Below, piece after piece: positions 49,943-59,356 of a stretch of DNA of 64,000 nt. A program made the position numbers and the translations under genes. The stretch comes from Schizochytrium sp. CCTCC M209059 (Eukaryota; Sar; Bigyra; Thraustochytrida; Thraustochytriidae), in contig KN805378.1 of assembly GCA_000818945.1 (NCBI GenBank), positions 581,488-645,487 on the forward strand, read 5' to 3'. The first letter of the stretch is position 1. Every line of letters begins with the position of its first letter. The notes under the pieces were generated by a model. It was not told where the DNA came from. It did not search any database and saw only the letters and a list, made by a program, of their open reading frames with translations.

Positions 49943-50876
49943 CATCACCCCCATGATCGCCATGACGGCCGCGGTGTCTTGTTCGCTGCCGCGGTCTCAC
50001 TGTTTTCCCGATTCTTTCTCGCCTATTTCCCCTATTCCGGACCCAGCGCTCGCTGGGCTCCGGCGCAGCGCCTCCTCCTCGCGGCGCGCATCAGCTGCCC
50101 GCGGGGCGAGCCGTCGATTCGCACGCACGCACGAACGATTGAACGAACGATTGAACGAATGAGGCCGCGGCCGGTCGAGGCAGGCAGGCAAGCAGGCAGG
50201 CGCTCGATGCGAGGCGATCGAGGCAGACGCGCGCGAGGCGGCGTCAGTTGGGAACGCGCCACCGCTGCGGGAAGCTGTAGGAGCAGCTGCGGGTGGTATA
50301 GGAACCTCGCGTGCACAAGCCAGCGTTGCTCAGCTCCGGACACGCCTGCAGCGATAGCAGTCGGCTAGCCGCCAGCTAGGGCGGGGGGGTGGGAGTCCAG
50401 CCCGGTGGGTGGAGAGAGAGAGAGAGGAGGGACAGAGAGGGTGCACACGGCCGGCCGGGACCGACCGGAAACAAGAAAGAAAGAAAACAGAGGCGAAGAA
50501 AGAAAGAAAGAAAGGGAGAAAGAGGGACGGAGCAGCAGGTGTAGATGCAGCGCAGCAGCTGCCGTGAGGCCAAGATCCTCCATGGCCGTCTTAGACAGCC
50601 TACGGCGCGGGGAAGCCTGCTGGTTGAAGGCGTCTGGGTCAACGCAGGGCTCGCACGCCCGCTCGCCTCTGCCGCGACGTCGCCTCTACTGTCCTGTCCC
50701 GCCCGCCTTGTATCGTCGCGGCGTGCTACAGCCGGCAGGCTGTTGTCGGTAGTGCATGTAGTAGTGTGTAGATCGTCAAGAAACGCAGTATGTGTTTGCT
50801 TGCTTGGCGGGGTGTGCGCGCACGCGCGGCAGTGTGTGGGCCGCCGCACGGACTCACACAGCAGTGCAGGGAGATA

Positions 50877-50925
50877 ACATAAGCCAGCGAAATAACATAA
50901 GCCGACGAAATAACATAAGCCGACG
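50877..50925. repeat. Triplicated AACATAAGCC unit
   Basis: The phrase AACATAAGCC followed by a GCGA or GACGA spacer occurs three times in direct orientation, about 18-19 bp apart. Confidence 0.75.
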
Positions 50926-51049
50926 ACCGCTGGCTGGCTGTTTGACGCTGGCTGGGTGAAGAAAAACAAGCTTCTTTTACGCAGCCTGCGCGAAGCAAAC
51001 CCCGAACGAGCGAACGCCAGCAGCGTGCGGCGCCTTGGCTCTGATCTTG

Positions 51050-51092
51050 ACCGCGACCGCGACCGCGACCGCGACCGCGACCGCGACCGCCA
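51050..51092. repeat. (CGACCG)n hexanucleotide array
   Basis: About seven copies of a GACCGC hexamer in the upstream region of EGF-7TM B. Confidence 0.85.
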
Positions 51093-51206
51093 GCTAGAGC
51101 TTTGCTTTCCTCCCTGGCGGGTCGTGTCGCGCCGCTCGCGAGCCGTCACGTGCCGTCGCGTTGAGGCGAAGCGAGGCGAGACAAGGCAAGGCGAGGCCAA
51201 GGCACA

Positions 51207-51270
51207 ACTTACTTGCTTGCTTGCTTGCTTGGGCTTGCCTGGGCTTGCCTGGGCTGGGCTGGGCTGGGCT
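51207..51270. repeat. TTGC and GGGCT arrays just 5' of EGF-7TM B
   Basis: A TTGC run passes into GGGCTTGCCT and then GGGCT pentamers, ending 39 bp before the start codon, so it is probably in or near the 5' leader. Confidence 0.8.
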
Positions 51271-51308
51271 TACGCGCAGCAGCGTTGGGCGGCGCGCAAG
51301 GCCGTCAC

Positions 51309-52577
51309 ATGACCATGACTGGCGCAGGGTCCCGCCGCGCTGCAGCGGTCATGGTCGCGGGCCTCACTTTGACGGCGGCGTTCTCACCCGCGGCAGCGCA
51401 AAATGACTGTACGAACTTGCCGACGATCCCCAACATGTTCAACGCGCAGCTCAAGCCCGTGCTGGGCCCTTGCTCGGGAAATGGCGAATGCATCAACAAC
51501 GTCTGCGTTTGCTACGAGGGCTTCACCGGCCGCAGCGACTTTCTCAACACCGAGGGCGAAGATTGCCAAATTAATACGAACGTGATCAGGGGACTGTGGT
51601 CCGTCAACCTCATTCTTTGCCTAATCAACTTTGGACGCGCCTTCCCCAGTATCAAGATGCGCTGGGACCAGTTTGCAGAGGTCAAGGCACGAAAGAATGC
51701 CATGGGTGAGCAGCATTCGGTGCGACGCAACCGTGGACTTGCCGCGCTCCTCCTCGCCGCCTTCATTATGTACCCCGCAATGGCCGGAATGGCCATTCTC
51801 ATGCTTGTTCGCCCTGAGGAAGAGCGTGTCGGCATTACACCAGGGGCCACCGTGTTTTTTGGCGCAGCACGCATCTCGTTCTATACGTCAATTTATCTCT
51901 TTCAGCCCGCTTTGATCGGATCACTGCTCAAGGGCTCTCGCGCCACACAATACTTGATTCACCGCACCTACGTGATCTCTGCGGTACTCAGCGCCATGGG
52001 AGTCTTGACTGGGATCTTACCCTTTATTGAACTCTTCGCGGGCGGCAACGGCAAGGGAGCCGTCGCGCAAGCTGTTTACTTGAGCACGATGGGGCTCACG
52101 CTGCTACAGATTGCCTGCCTCGGGATTCAGGCGCAGTGGACCAAGGGCCGTGTGGTCAAGGCCCTTGACATGTCGTACGAACTCACGCGCTCTGACCGTA
52201 CACTCGAGCTCAAGGCAGCCCTTGTGGCCATGGAGCGTGAAAATGTAGTGCAGACGGGCGGGCAGGCCCTCATTTACATTGTGCTCGTCTTCGTTCCTTA
52301 TGTTGCCAACTTTCATTCTTACTGGCTGCCTGTTGGCTGGTTCGCCTACATTATTCTTGGTGTCAAGGTCGCCAAGACCACCATTGACAACAAGTTTGGC
52401 ACGGGCAGCAAGTCTGGGACGGCCTCCACTGGCCCTGCAGACTCGACGAGCCCAAACTCGGGCGACACGAGTGGCTTCCGCGCGCAGCAGACCCAGGTGG
52501 ACTCAACCACTCGTCGCTACGAGGAGCAGGTGACGACTTTCGTCCACATGAGCGAGGAGGACGACGACTGTGTGTGA
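51309..52577 (+). CDS. EGF-like / seven-transmembrane protein B
   Basis: This 422-aa paralogue of the 47.5-kb gene has the same plan. The signal peptide ends near AAAQNDC (about residue 30). The EGF-like ectodomain has six Cys at equivalent places (CSGNGECINNVCVCYEGFTG). Seven hydrophobic segments follow at about 97-114, 142-167, 180-205, 217-240, 249-272, 316-334 and 338-355. The third includes ISFYTSIYLFQPALIGSLL. The loop before helix six (LELKAALVAMERENVVQTGG) aligns with protein A's KDRLVAVENENIVQTTTQG. The tail is shorter, Ser/Thr/Gly-rich, and ends TRRYEEQVTTFVHMSEEDDD then Cys-Val. Asp-Cys-Val is a possible class III PDZ ligand. The ATG at 51309 starts the chosen protein. The next in-frame ATG two codons later has better context. 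Function unknown; receptor-like is inference from topology. Confidence 0.87.
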   Translation: MTMTGAGSRRAAAVMVAGLTLTAAFSPAAAQNDCTNLPTIPNMFNAQLKPVLGPCSGNGECINNVCVCYEGFTGRSDFLNTEGEDCQINTNVIRGLWSVNLILCLINFGRAFPSIKMRWDQFAEVKARKNAMGEQHSVRRNRGLAALLLAAFIMYPAMAGMAILMLVRPEEERVGITPGATVFFGAARISFYTSIYLFQPALIGSLLKGSRATQYLIHRTYVISAVLSAMGVLTGILPFIELFAGGNGKGAVAQAVYLSTMGLTLLQIACLGIQAQWTKGRVVKALDMSYELTRSDRTLELKAALVAMERENVVQTGGQALIYIVLVFVPYVANFHSYWLPVGWFAYIILGVKVAKTTIDNKFGTGSKSGTASTGPADSTSPNSGDTSGFRAQQTQVDSTTRRYEEQVTTFVHMSEEDDDCV

Positions 52578-53108
52578 TGCAAGTGCTTGTGTTGTGCACA
52601 GTCAGTCAGTCCGTGAGTCTTGCTCGTTTCTTTTGTTTGTTCCATTTTTTTTTGCCCAGTGCGCACGATTGCGCACAATCTTTTAGCTTTCGTTGGCACT
52701 CTGCACCGGCCTTCATGTTAATTTCATTGCCTCACACACGAGTGATAAAACGAAACGAAAATTGTGTTGTTCTTTCTTTACTGCTCTTTTTCTCTTGCGC
52801 CTTCTTGTGTGTTCTGATGTCATTCTTTCCTCTCTTATTCTCCTTCTTCTTTTGTTATCTTTTGACTTTTTCTCTTTCCTTTGCTAACAAAGGCATATTT
52901 CGAGTTGATGGGTTTGTTCAGAGTGATCATCGCCCGCTGTGTGGCAAATACTTTGGCATTGTAGAGCCGGAACAATTTCCCCCTAAAGAAAGAGTAGGCC
53001 TGGGCCTACAGTACCAATTATTGCGTTGATGCCAGCTTCTCAGGATTTCGAAAAAATTGATGCAAATTTGAAACATGATAATTGAACACAATTCTAAAAT
53101 GCCTCGGC
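52578..53108. other. Convergent 3' intergenic region
   Basis: This is pyrimidine-rich DNA between converging genes. An inverted repeat GTAGGC-CTGG-GCCTAC lies at 52994-53009. A 151-codon plus-strand frame is Phe/Leu/Ser-rich from T-runs and is not convincing. Confidence 0.5.
52994..53009. repeat. Inverted repeat GTAGGC-CTGG-GCCTAC
   Basis: A 6-bp-arm hairpin of the GTAGGC/GCCTAC type that recurs in other intergenic regions of the window. Confidence 0.6.
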
Positions 53109-54521
53109 CTAGTGATCATGACCAGAGTGATCATCGCCGCCGGCATGGCAATGCTCATGGAGAAGACCAAGCACACCAATAAGAGCAGCACCAGCGACGA
53201 TGAGAAACATGCGGAACGCCCTCCGCGCCTTGGAGTCTACATTGATAAGTGTGGGTGTCAGCTCGGCAAGAGCCACATAGGCGAGGAAGCCCGCACCGTA
53301 AACGAGCACGTAGGCTTGCGCGGATTCGTTAATGGTCGCATTCACTGCGAGCACCGCAACCGCGCCGATGACGCACGTCATCTGGCTGCAAAAGTTGAAA
53401 AGAAGAGCCGCCTTGAAGCTAAGACCAGCGCGCACGAGCACGACAAAGTCAACCATTTCTTGCGGAAGCTCGTGCGCGAGCACCGAGCCGAGCGTAATCC
53501 AGCCAATCGCGGAGTCGGGGCATGCCGCAAAGCCAATGGCAATAAGCATGCCGTCAACGAGGTTGTGGATGCCGTCACCAATAACAATGTTGTAAATGAG
53601 AGGGTAGTCCAGGGTGCCGTGAGAGTGACCATGGTCTTCGGCGTCGACCTTGCCATTGGCAGTCTCCGCTTGGCCATCTTCGAGATCTGTTGGTGAGTGG
53701 GTATGATGGAGACCAATCATGGAGGCGCCCATCTGGATAAAGAGTGCCGTCATGACACCACCGAGGAAGGCGGTTCCAGTCTGCCATTCGAAGCCGTTCG
53801 TCTCGGCGGACTCGGGGAGCAGGTGAACAAACACCGTCGAGAGAAGAAAGCCAACGGCAAGAGCCGAGATGTCGTTCATGAGGGCTTCGTTAAGGGTCTT
53901 CTTCCGGCCAATAATTAGGAAAACGCCAACCAACGATGAGAGCGCGGAAAGTAGCGTTGCACCAATCGTCTTGCCCCAGATAGCGGCACTTGTAGACGTC
54001 GAAGTCGTCGTGGATTCTGACGCCTCCACCGCAACGTGGCATTCCTCCTCGGGCTCGGACGAATCCAAGATCTCGCTGCAGCATCCATGGTACCGTGCCA
54101 AATGAAGCTCGCCGTCCTCGCAGAGGAGCCGCTCGCAATGATCATCGTTATTCGCAGCGCAGCCATCGTACTCGAACTCGTCCATGGGCACGGTGTATTC
54201 TTCGCCCTCGAACTCGACAGTAAAGGTACCATTGCCACACGTGAGCGCCTCGAGAATGTGCGTTTCCTCCTCGTGCTCTTCTTCAGCGTGGTCGTGCTCT
54301 TCTTCAGAGTGGTCGTGCTCTTCTTCTTCAGCGTGGTCGTGCTCTTCTTCAGCGTGGTCGTGGCCGGCCTCGACCTCCATGAACTCGACGAGGCGGTCCA
54401 ATGCCACTGCGCACGTTTCCGTGACCTCTTCGTGGTCGTGTTCGTCCTCCTGCGCGTGAGCGCTGCTCGACAGTGCCAGCACAGCCATAAAGGCCACGCC
54501 CAAGGCGGTGGTCGCCTTCAT
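53109..54521 (-). CDS. ZIP-family (SLC39, LIV-1-like) zinc/metal transporter
   Basis: This 470-aa transporter is predicted to bring zinc (or iron/manganese) into the cytosol from outside or from organelles. A signal peptide (1-23) precedes a His/Glu-rich ectodomain with five tandem HDHAEEE-type units (about 53-85) and several Cys. Helices begin near 183. Helix 4 carries IVIGDGIHNLVDGMLIAIGF with the conserved His-Asn and Asp. Helix 5 carries VLAHELPQEMVDFVVLV, matching the LIV-1 metalloprotease-like HEXPHEXGD motif with Gln in place of the second His. The loop between helices 3 and 4 is His-rich (HHTHSPTD and DHGHSHG). The C-terminus is again His-rich (HEHCHAGGDDHSGHDH). The length is normal for the family. 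The start is the first ATG of the frame. Confidence 0.93.
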   Translation of the reverse strand: MKATTALGVAFMAVLALSSSAHAQEDEHDHEEVTETCAVALDRLVEFMEVEAGHDHAEEEHDHAEEEEHDHSEEEHDHAEEEHEEETHILEALTCGNGTFTVEFEGEEYTVPMDEFEYDGCAANNDDHCERLLCEDGELHLARYHGCCSEILDSSEPEEECHVAVEASESTTTSTSTSAAIWGKTIGATLLSALSSLVGVFLIIGRKKTLNEALMNDISALAVGFLLSTVFVHLLPESAETNGFEWQTGTAFLGGVMTALFIQMGASMIGLHHTHSPTDLEDGQAETANGKVDAEDHGHSHGTLDYPLIYNIVIGDGIHNLVDGMLIAIGFAACPDSAIGWITLGSVLAHELPQEMVDFVVLVRAGLSFKAALLFNFCSQMTCVIGAVAVLAVNATINESAQAYVLVYGAGFLAYVALAELTPTLINVDSKARRAFRMFLIVAGAALIGVLGLLHEHCHAGGDDHSGHDH

Positions 54522-55189
54522 CTCGTCTGTGTTGGCGACCTTCCTGTGCTTTCTGCTTCAACAAAGCTGGCTGACGCGGCGGATGGACGAGCGGGCTTGC
54601 CTTGCCTCTGCCTCGTCTTCCGTTGCCTTGTCTGACTTCTGTTCAGGTTTGGGTTTTGCTTCTGGGTCTGGGTCTGTTTCTAGCAGGCTGATCAGTGGCT
54701 AGGCCAGGCCAGGTCTCCCGGTAGTCTATTCAGACAATTCTTTTTCTTTCTTTAACTTTTTTTGCCAGCCACACATGCCGCACGCAGCAGCAGGCAGCCA
54801 CACGCAGCAGCAGAGCAAAGGACGTCGCCCAAGTCGGCCCGACTCGGCTCGATTCCTGCGCCAAGCCCTGGTCGGCCAGCGGCGCGGACGACGGCGCGAT
54901 CGATGGCGCCGCCCCCGATGACGGCGCCATCTCCGCGTGCTCTGCTGCTCCTGTGTCGCGTCCCAGGTTCGCATACCCGCGGCCTAGGCCCTCTTAGCAC
55001 CTACAAGTGCCGCGCGGAGGCTCGCAGGGGACGCAGCGCGCCTGTCCTGGTCGCGCCTGTCCTGGTCCCGCGGCGAGGAGGCGACGCGCCCCTGGAAAGA
55101 GAGGGAACGGGCGGAGACGGGGAAGGAAGAGGGGCCCACACCACCGTTGGTTGTTGGATGAAGGCCTAGCATATATCTATGTGCTCAAA

Positions 55190-55232
55190 TACAAATTCAA
55201 ATACAAATTCAAATTCAAATTCAAATTTACTT
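55190..55232. repeat. (AAATTC)n hexanucleotide array
   Basis: About seven AAATTC/AAATAC units in an AT-rich patch within GC-rich DNA. Confidence 0.85.
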
Positions 55233-56038
55233 TTTTGAGCAAAAATTCAAACGCGTTTGGCTGGCCCCAACGCGCAGGACACTTGGTTGGTGGACGGATC
55301 TTCTTCAAAACCTCTCAGCTGCGCGGCAGGGCTGGCGGACGCGGACGGACGGCCGCGCGAGGCTCGCAGAGCGCAGCCTGTGGACGCCGAGGACTGCAGG
55401 CGGAAGACAAGATTCCGAAAGGCAAGGCATGCGCAGAAGTCACGGTATGTGCGCGCAAGATCTCCCTCCGGGGGAGGGAATTTGATGGCGTTGTGGCGTC
55501 TCCGGAAATTTACGTGGCTGGGCAGCTGGCTGGCTGGCTGGGCGGGTGGTTGCAACAGGTGAGGAGGCTGGGGGGACGACCGCACGCCGCCTCATATCTG
55601 CGTTTTCATTCGTTCCGTTCACGGCGAGAGTGGCGTAGAGTAACGGAATTGCCTTTCTGTTTTCATTGCGGTCGTGGTCCGCGCCAGACACAGGATCGAA
55701 ATGTGCAATAGCGGGCACGCGTACGTACGCCGAGCTGACGACGAGCAGCTCAGAAGATGCGATGACGATGCTTGGCAATGAACGCCCCCCTTCGTCGGCA
55801 ACCATCATTTAAGCCGCCTTGCTCAGGCTGCAGCTGGCTGTTCATGCAAACAGATCAGGAAAAGTTCCCGGGAGGCATGATTTTTCCAAATGGAAAACCT
55901 CGAAGCATCGGCCGAAGACGCTTCGCCGCCATCTGTGACTGTATGCTGGTGGTCGAAGCGCAAGCTCGCGCGGTGCTCGGGTACGACGAGCCAGCTGTAG
56001 AGTTTGCAGGATATCGCCTCCGTCTGTCCCAGGCTTGA

Positions 56039-56087
56039 CTTCCTTCCTCCTTCCCTCCTTCCTTCCTTCCTTCCTTCCTTCCTTCCA
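56039..56087. repeat. (CTTC)n tetranucleotide tract
   Basis: A pure pyrimidine run of CTTC with CCTCC interruptions, about 49 bp. Confidence 0.85.
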
Positions 56088-57124
56088 CGGCCGCGGCACG
56101 GCGCGCAGCTGCGGCATGGATGGCCAAGGTCCTCGCACCGTGAAGACTTTGCAGTCCACTGCACACTGCTCCAAACGCACTGACAATAATGTGCGGCTGC
56201 AGCTCTCGCTGCACAAGACCGCCCCGCCCGTAAAGGCGCCTTCGAGCGCGGGATGATTCTAGAGATTCTCGTGTACACTTTGCCTGGAAGGTATACCGCT
56301 TCCATGAGACTTTTCCTCTTTGTCCCTTCCTGCCAGTGAAAACTAGTCCCAGAACGGCACGGAGCGGCACGGACTCGGAGCTCGTGCTCCATGCCCGTCT
56401 GGAAGAACTTGAAGGCCATTTTAAAGGCCACGTCGAGCTTCGAGTCCGTCGGGGAGAAGGTCACGTCCAGCGTTGTGCAGCCAGCTGCAGCGCAGCGCGT
56501 GCAAGGCAATCAATGGTGGTGCGCATTGCAGGTGCAGTGGACGAGCGCGTTGGCTTGCGTTCGGGCGGGACAGGAAGAAAAAGAAAGGGAAACAGAGATC
56601 GAGACGGGGAACGGAAAACGTGCATGCGTGCGTGCGTACGGCTGGCCGCAGCAGCAGCCTCACGTCGCCCGGAATGATCTTCACTTCAATATTTTGTTGT
56701 TGAAAAGCAAAACAAAACATTCATGGTTTCGCTATGCATTTCTATGAACATCTGCTGCAAGCGCTTCTGCGTTCGCCTTGGCCGAGCAACCAGGCGAATG
56801 GCTTGCGAGATGGAAAACGTAGATGAACTTCTCTGCAGCTATTGGTTAAAAACTTTGCTCGCTCGCTTCCTCACATACACCCAACAAGAAGCAGAACTTT
56901 AGTATATTTTTCCAAAAAGAAGGAAAATGAAAGTGAACAAACAACGAAAAATCGGATGACGTTTTCCAAAACAGAACAGACTACCACTCGTTCTCCTTGC
57001 GGTTAATAAAACATCTGGCCGGCGAACAGGGAGTGGCTTCAAACAAATTGACGAAGCGATCACTGAAACTTCTGCAGCTGCGCTCGGACGGACTCGACCC
57101 ATGAAGAGTCACTCACGGCCAGTT

Positions 57125-59356
57125 TCAGGCTCCGTCGGCTGCCTCCATCAAATTCCGGTTGGGCATGTTATAGACGCGGCGTGTAAGATTTTGCCAAGGG
57201 TTCTTGAGACGATACGAAATGTCCTTGTCCATTTCGATGCTCCGAATGAGCTGCAGACGCTCCTGAATCACTTCTGGCGGCGGGGGGTTGGCACAGGCGC
57301 CGAACAACATCCCCAAACAACCACGGCGTCTCCCTGCCGGGGGCGACTGCGCCTGCATCGGCCCAGGGATCGAATGATGACGCTCAGTGGAAGAACGTGT
57401 GCCGGTTTCAATGCGCCGAAAAAAGTTCACGTGACCTGTGACAATCTTGCTGAGCTCGCGATCGAACACAAAGAGACAGCGCGCCAGACCCCCCATGGGT
57501 GTCTCGCACATTTCATCCGCAGGTTCTGGCGCAGATTCGCCCGAGAACCAAAACGGTTCAAAGTTGAAATCGCCCTCAAAGACCCGAGTTGCCTCGTCAA
57601 AGGACTCGTACGTAAACGGAATCATCGCCGGAAGACTGTGGCCGCGCACATTCGAAAGGTTAATAAAGGAGCCCGACGCAGAAAAGTGCAGGGATCCAAC
57701 GCCATAGAGACCCACATTGTCTGAGACGAGCTCTTGAAACATCCAGTTGGGAATTCCCATGGTGGTTTTGGCGACCCAGCGAGAGAATCGAAGCATTCCC
57801 TTGTACGGAGACCACCCACGACGTAGCGACGAATCCAAGAGAGGTCGCGTCGAGTCCCAGAGGTAAATAGAGTCCGTGGTGTAGATGCTCGGCTTCAGAC
57901 GACGGTACTTGGCGTCGGTGCCATAATGAGAAACCCCGTGCACTGTGCCATCTACTTTAAAGGCCACAGCTGTTCCGTTGCAAATGTATTCGTACGTTTC
58001 GTCGAAGATGAGCTCGTACGAAACCTTGGCAATGCCGCCTGACCACGTCTTTGGCGACCACACAATATTGCCGTGAAAAATACGGTGCGTTTCGTCAAAG
58101 CTAAATGAGTCAAATTCTTTGTGCTTGGGCGCAGGGGTGCCGTCATCGAACGTCTTCCACTCTTCGGGCCCATCGCGCGCGCTGTAGCTAATGTAGCATT
58201 TGTTGCGCGAAAAGTGGAAACTTTTAAACCCAAGTCGACCAAACTCAACAAAGACGCTGTCATAAATCCCCGTCAAGGGCACCGGTTCGAGGGGAACATG
58301 CTTGGCCACATGCGTCATGGATTTTGCCGAGAGAGACACCTCGCACGTTGGGCACTGTGCCGGCCCAAGAACAAGACGGTCCCAGGCGCAATGGCGGCAG
58401 AAAACGTGGCCGCAAGACGCCACCACGGGGTCCTGGACCTCAAAAGTACACTGAACGCACTCTTCGTGGCGGTACTTTTCTTCCTCGGGAGGTTCTGAGG
58501 AGCCGAGAGATCGCGCGCTCGAGGAGAACGATTTCCAATTCATGAAACCGTGGCGGGCTGGGTGCCGCTTTGCAAAGCCTGCACGAAGGCCTCCAAGCGA
58601 CCCGCTGCTTATACTACTTTCGCGACGGGTGCTTCGCCCCGGTCTACGGACCAAGTCATCCAAGCTGGTTTCATCATCTTCGGGACTTGCGACCGCGGAA
58701 TCGAGCTCGCGGCTGCTACCTGCGGATCTTGCACCGCCGCCAAAGAGCTTGGTTCTTGCTGCGCCTCCTGATCGCGATTTTTCACCATCATCATTCACAT
58801 CACCCATTGCCTTTGAGGCGGACGCCTTGCCAAGAAGGCTTTTGATCGAGGGACCACGGGACGGTCGTGGCCTCCTCCCTCCGAGACGCGTCGCCGCCGG
58901 TCGACTCTCGCGTTTTCTCCCCTCTTGCGTTCGCCCCCCTTGTTCTTCTACATCTTCGTCTTCGTTGTCCTCGTTATCCTTGTGGTCGTTCTTGTCAATA
59001 TCGTCACATTCTTCATCGTCTTCGCCAAAACCATCGTCACCATCATCCGAGTCTCTGGCTTCGCCGTCATCAGCGAAGCGTCTGTCCGCACGCCCTGCCC
59101 CGCGCTCGCGACGATGGAGGCCGTCCTTGCGCGTCTTGCTCCTCCAGGACCCGTGCTGGTCTCGATGTCGGCGCCCCGAGGTCTCGCCCTTGGCGCGGTA
59201 GAACACCTCATCGCCGCTTGCGAGGCCTTCTTCCTCGTCGCCCGCGCCCTGGAGGGCGGCGGTCTTTCCGGCCGAGCCCAGGCGCGCGTCCGCGTCGTCC
59301 ATGGCGGCCAGGGTCGCCAGCTGCCCGCGCGACGCGGGTTTGCTCAAGAGCCTCAT
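57125..59356 (-). CDS. RING-finger protein with duplicated C-terminal beta-rich module
   Basis: This 743-aa probable E3 ubiquitin ligase has an acidic, disordered N-terminal third with Asp/Glu runs (about 100-170) and Arg/Ser-rich segments. A C3HC4 RING lies at about 296-340: CVQC, then CGHVFCRHC, then CPTC. After the RING, two copies of an approximately 110-residue module are visible. Copy 1 has SFHFS...SFDETHRIFHGNI...WSGG...ELIFDE. Copy 2 has SLHFS...SFDEATRVFEGDF...WFSG...LFVFDRE. The C-terminal 90 residues contain Pro-rich and Cys segments and a final helix (PEVIQERLQLIRSIEMDKDI). RING domains recruit E2 enzymes; the repeated module may bind substrate. I do not recognise that module. The frame is open 44 codons upstream of the chosen ATG at 59356 (good context AAAATGAGG). 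A later in-frame ATG at 59302 is also possible. Confidence 0.85.
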   Translation of the reverse strand: MRLLSKPASRGQLATLAAMDDADARLGSAGKTAALQGAGDEEEGLASGDEVFYRAKGETSGRRHRDQHGSWRSKTRKDGLHRRERGAGRADRRFADDGEARDSDDGDDGFGEDDEECDDIDKNDHKDNEDNEDEDVEEQGGRTQEGRKRESRPAATRLGGRRPRPSRGPSIKSLLGKASASKAMGDVNDDGEKSRSGGAARTKLFGGGARSAGSSRELDSAVASPEDDETSLDDLVRRPGRSTRRESSISSGSLGGLRAGFAKRHPARHGFMNWKSFSSSARSLGSSEPPEEEKYRHEECVQCTFEVQDPVVASCGHVFCRHCAWDRLVLGPAQCPTCEVSLSAKSMTHVAKHVPLEPVPLTGIYDSVFVEFGRLGFKSFHFSRNKCYISYSARDGPEEWKTFDDGTPAPKHKEFDSFSFDETHRIFHGNIVWSPKTWSGGIAKVSYELIFDETYEYICNGTAVAFKVDGTVHGVSHYGTDAKYRRLKPSIYTTDSIYLWDSTRPLLDSSLRRGWSPYKGMLRFSRWVAKTTMGIPNWMFQELVSDNVGLYGVGSLHFSASGSFINLSNVRGHSLPAMIPFTYESFDEATRVFEGDFNFEPFWFSGESAPEPADEMCETPMGGLARCLFVFDRELSKIVTGHVNFFRRIETGTRSSTERHHSIPGPMQAQSPPAGRRRGCLGMLFGACANPPPPEVIQERLQLIRSIEMDKDISYRLKNPWQNLTRRVYNMPNRNLMEAADGA

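Larger units (their letters stand above)
48950..51308. promoter_or_regulatory. Shared divergent upstream region of the EGF-7TM pair
   Basis: This 2.36-kb region lies between the two divergent paralogues. It is packed with simple sequence: (CTG)n at 49156-49188, GCAGAC repeats (49822-49850), a 26-bp perfect GAT/ATC palindrome (49917-49942), AAAG runs (50480-50515), triplicated CATAAGCC units (50877-50925), CGACCG hexamers (51050-51092) and TTGC/GGGCT arrays (51207-51270). Open frames exist on every strand but are all repeat-driven. No gene is supported. Confidence 0.5.
54522..57124. other. Long intergenic region upstream of the ZIP gene
   Basis: This 2.6-kb stretch holds the ZIP promoter and the 3' flank of the RING gene. 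Seen in it: GGCTAGGCCAGGCC (about 54697-54710) and GGCCTAGGCC (54981-54990), a GGCGCC-rich block (54890-54930), an AAATTC hexamer array (55190-55232), a CTTC array (56039-56087), and a CGTACGTACG near 55722. One short minus-strand stretch (about 56260-56480) looks coding-like (see findings). I cannot support a full gene. Confidence 0.45.

Noticed and set aside
49800..51280. CRISPR-like or other regularly spaced array
   Set aside because: The repeats are simple tandem units without unique spacers, and the genome is eukaryotic.
52574..53029. 151-codon Phe/Leu/Ser-rich plus-strand frame after EGF-7TM B
   Set aside because: Hydrophobic look is due to T-rich 3' flanking DNA; it overlaps the stop region of the upstream gene and lacks helix-like regularity or charged flanks.
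54184..54459. Ser/Trp/Cys repeat frame on the plus strand
   Set aside because: It is the reverse-strand shadow of the His-Asp-His-Ala-Glu repeats of the ZIP gene.
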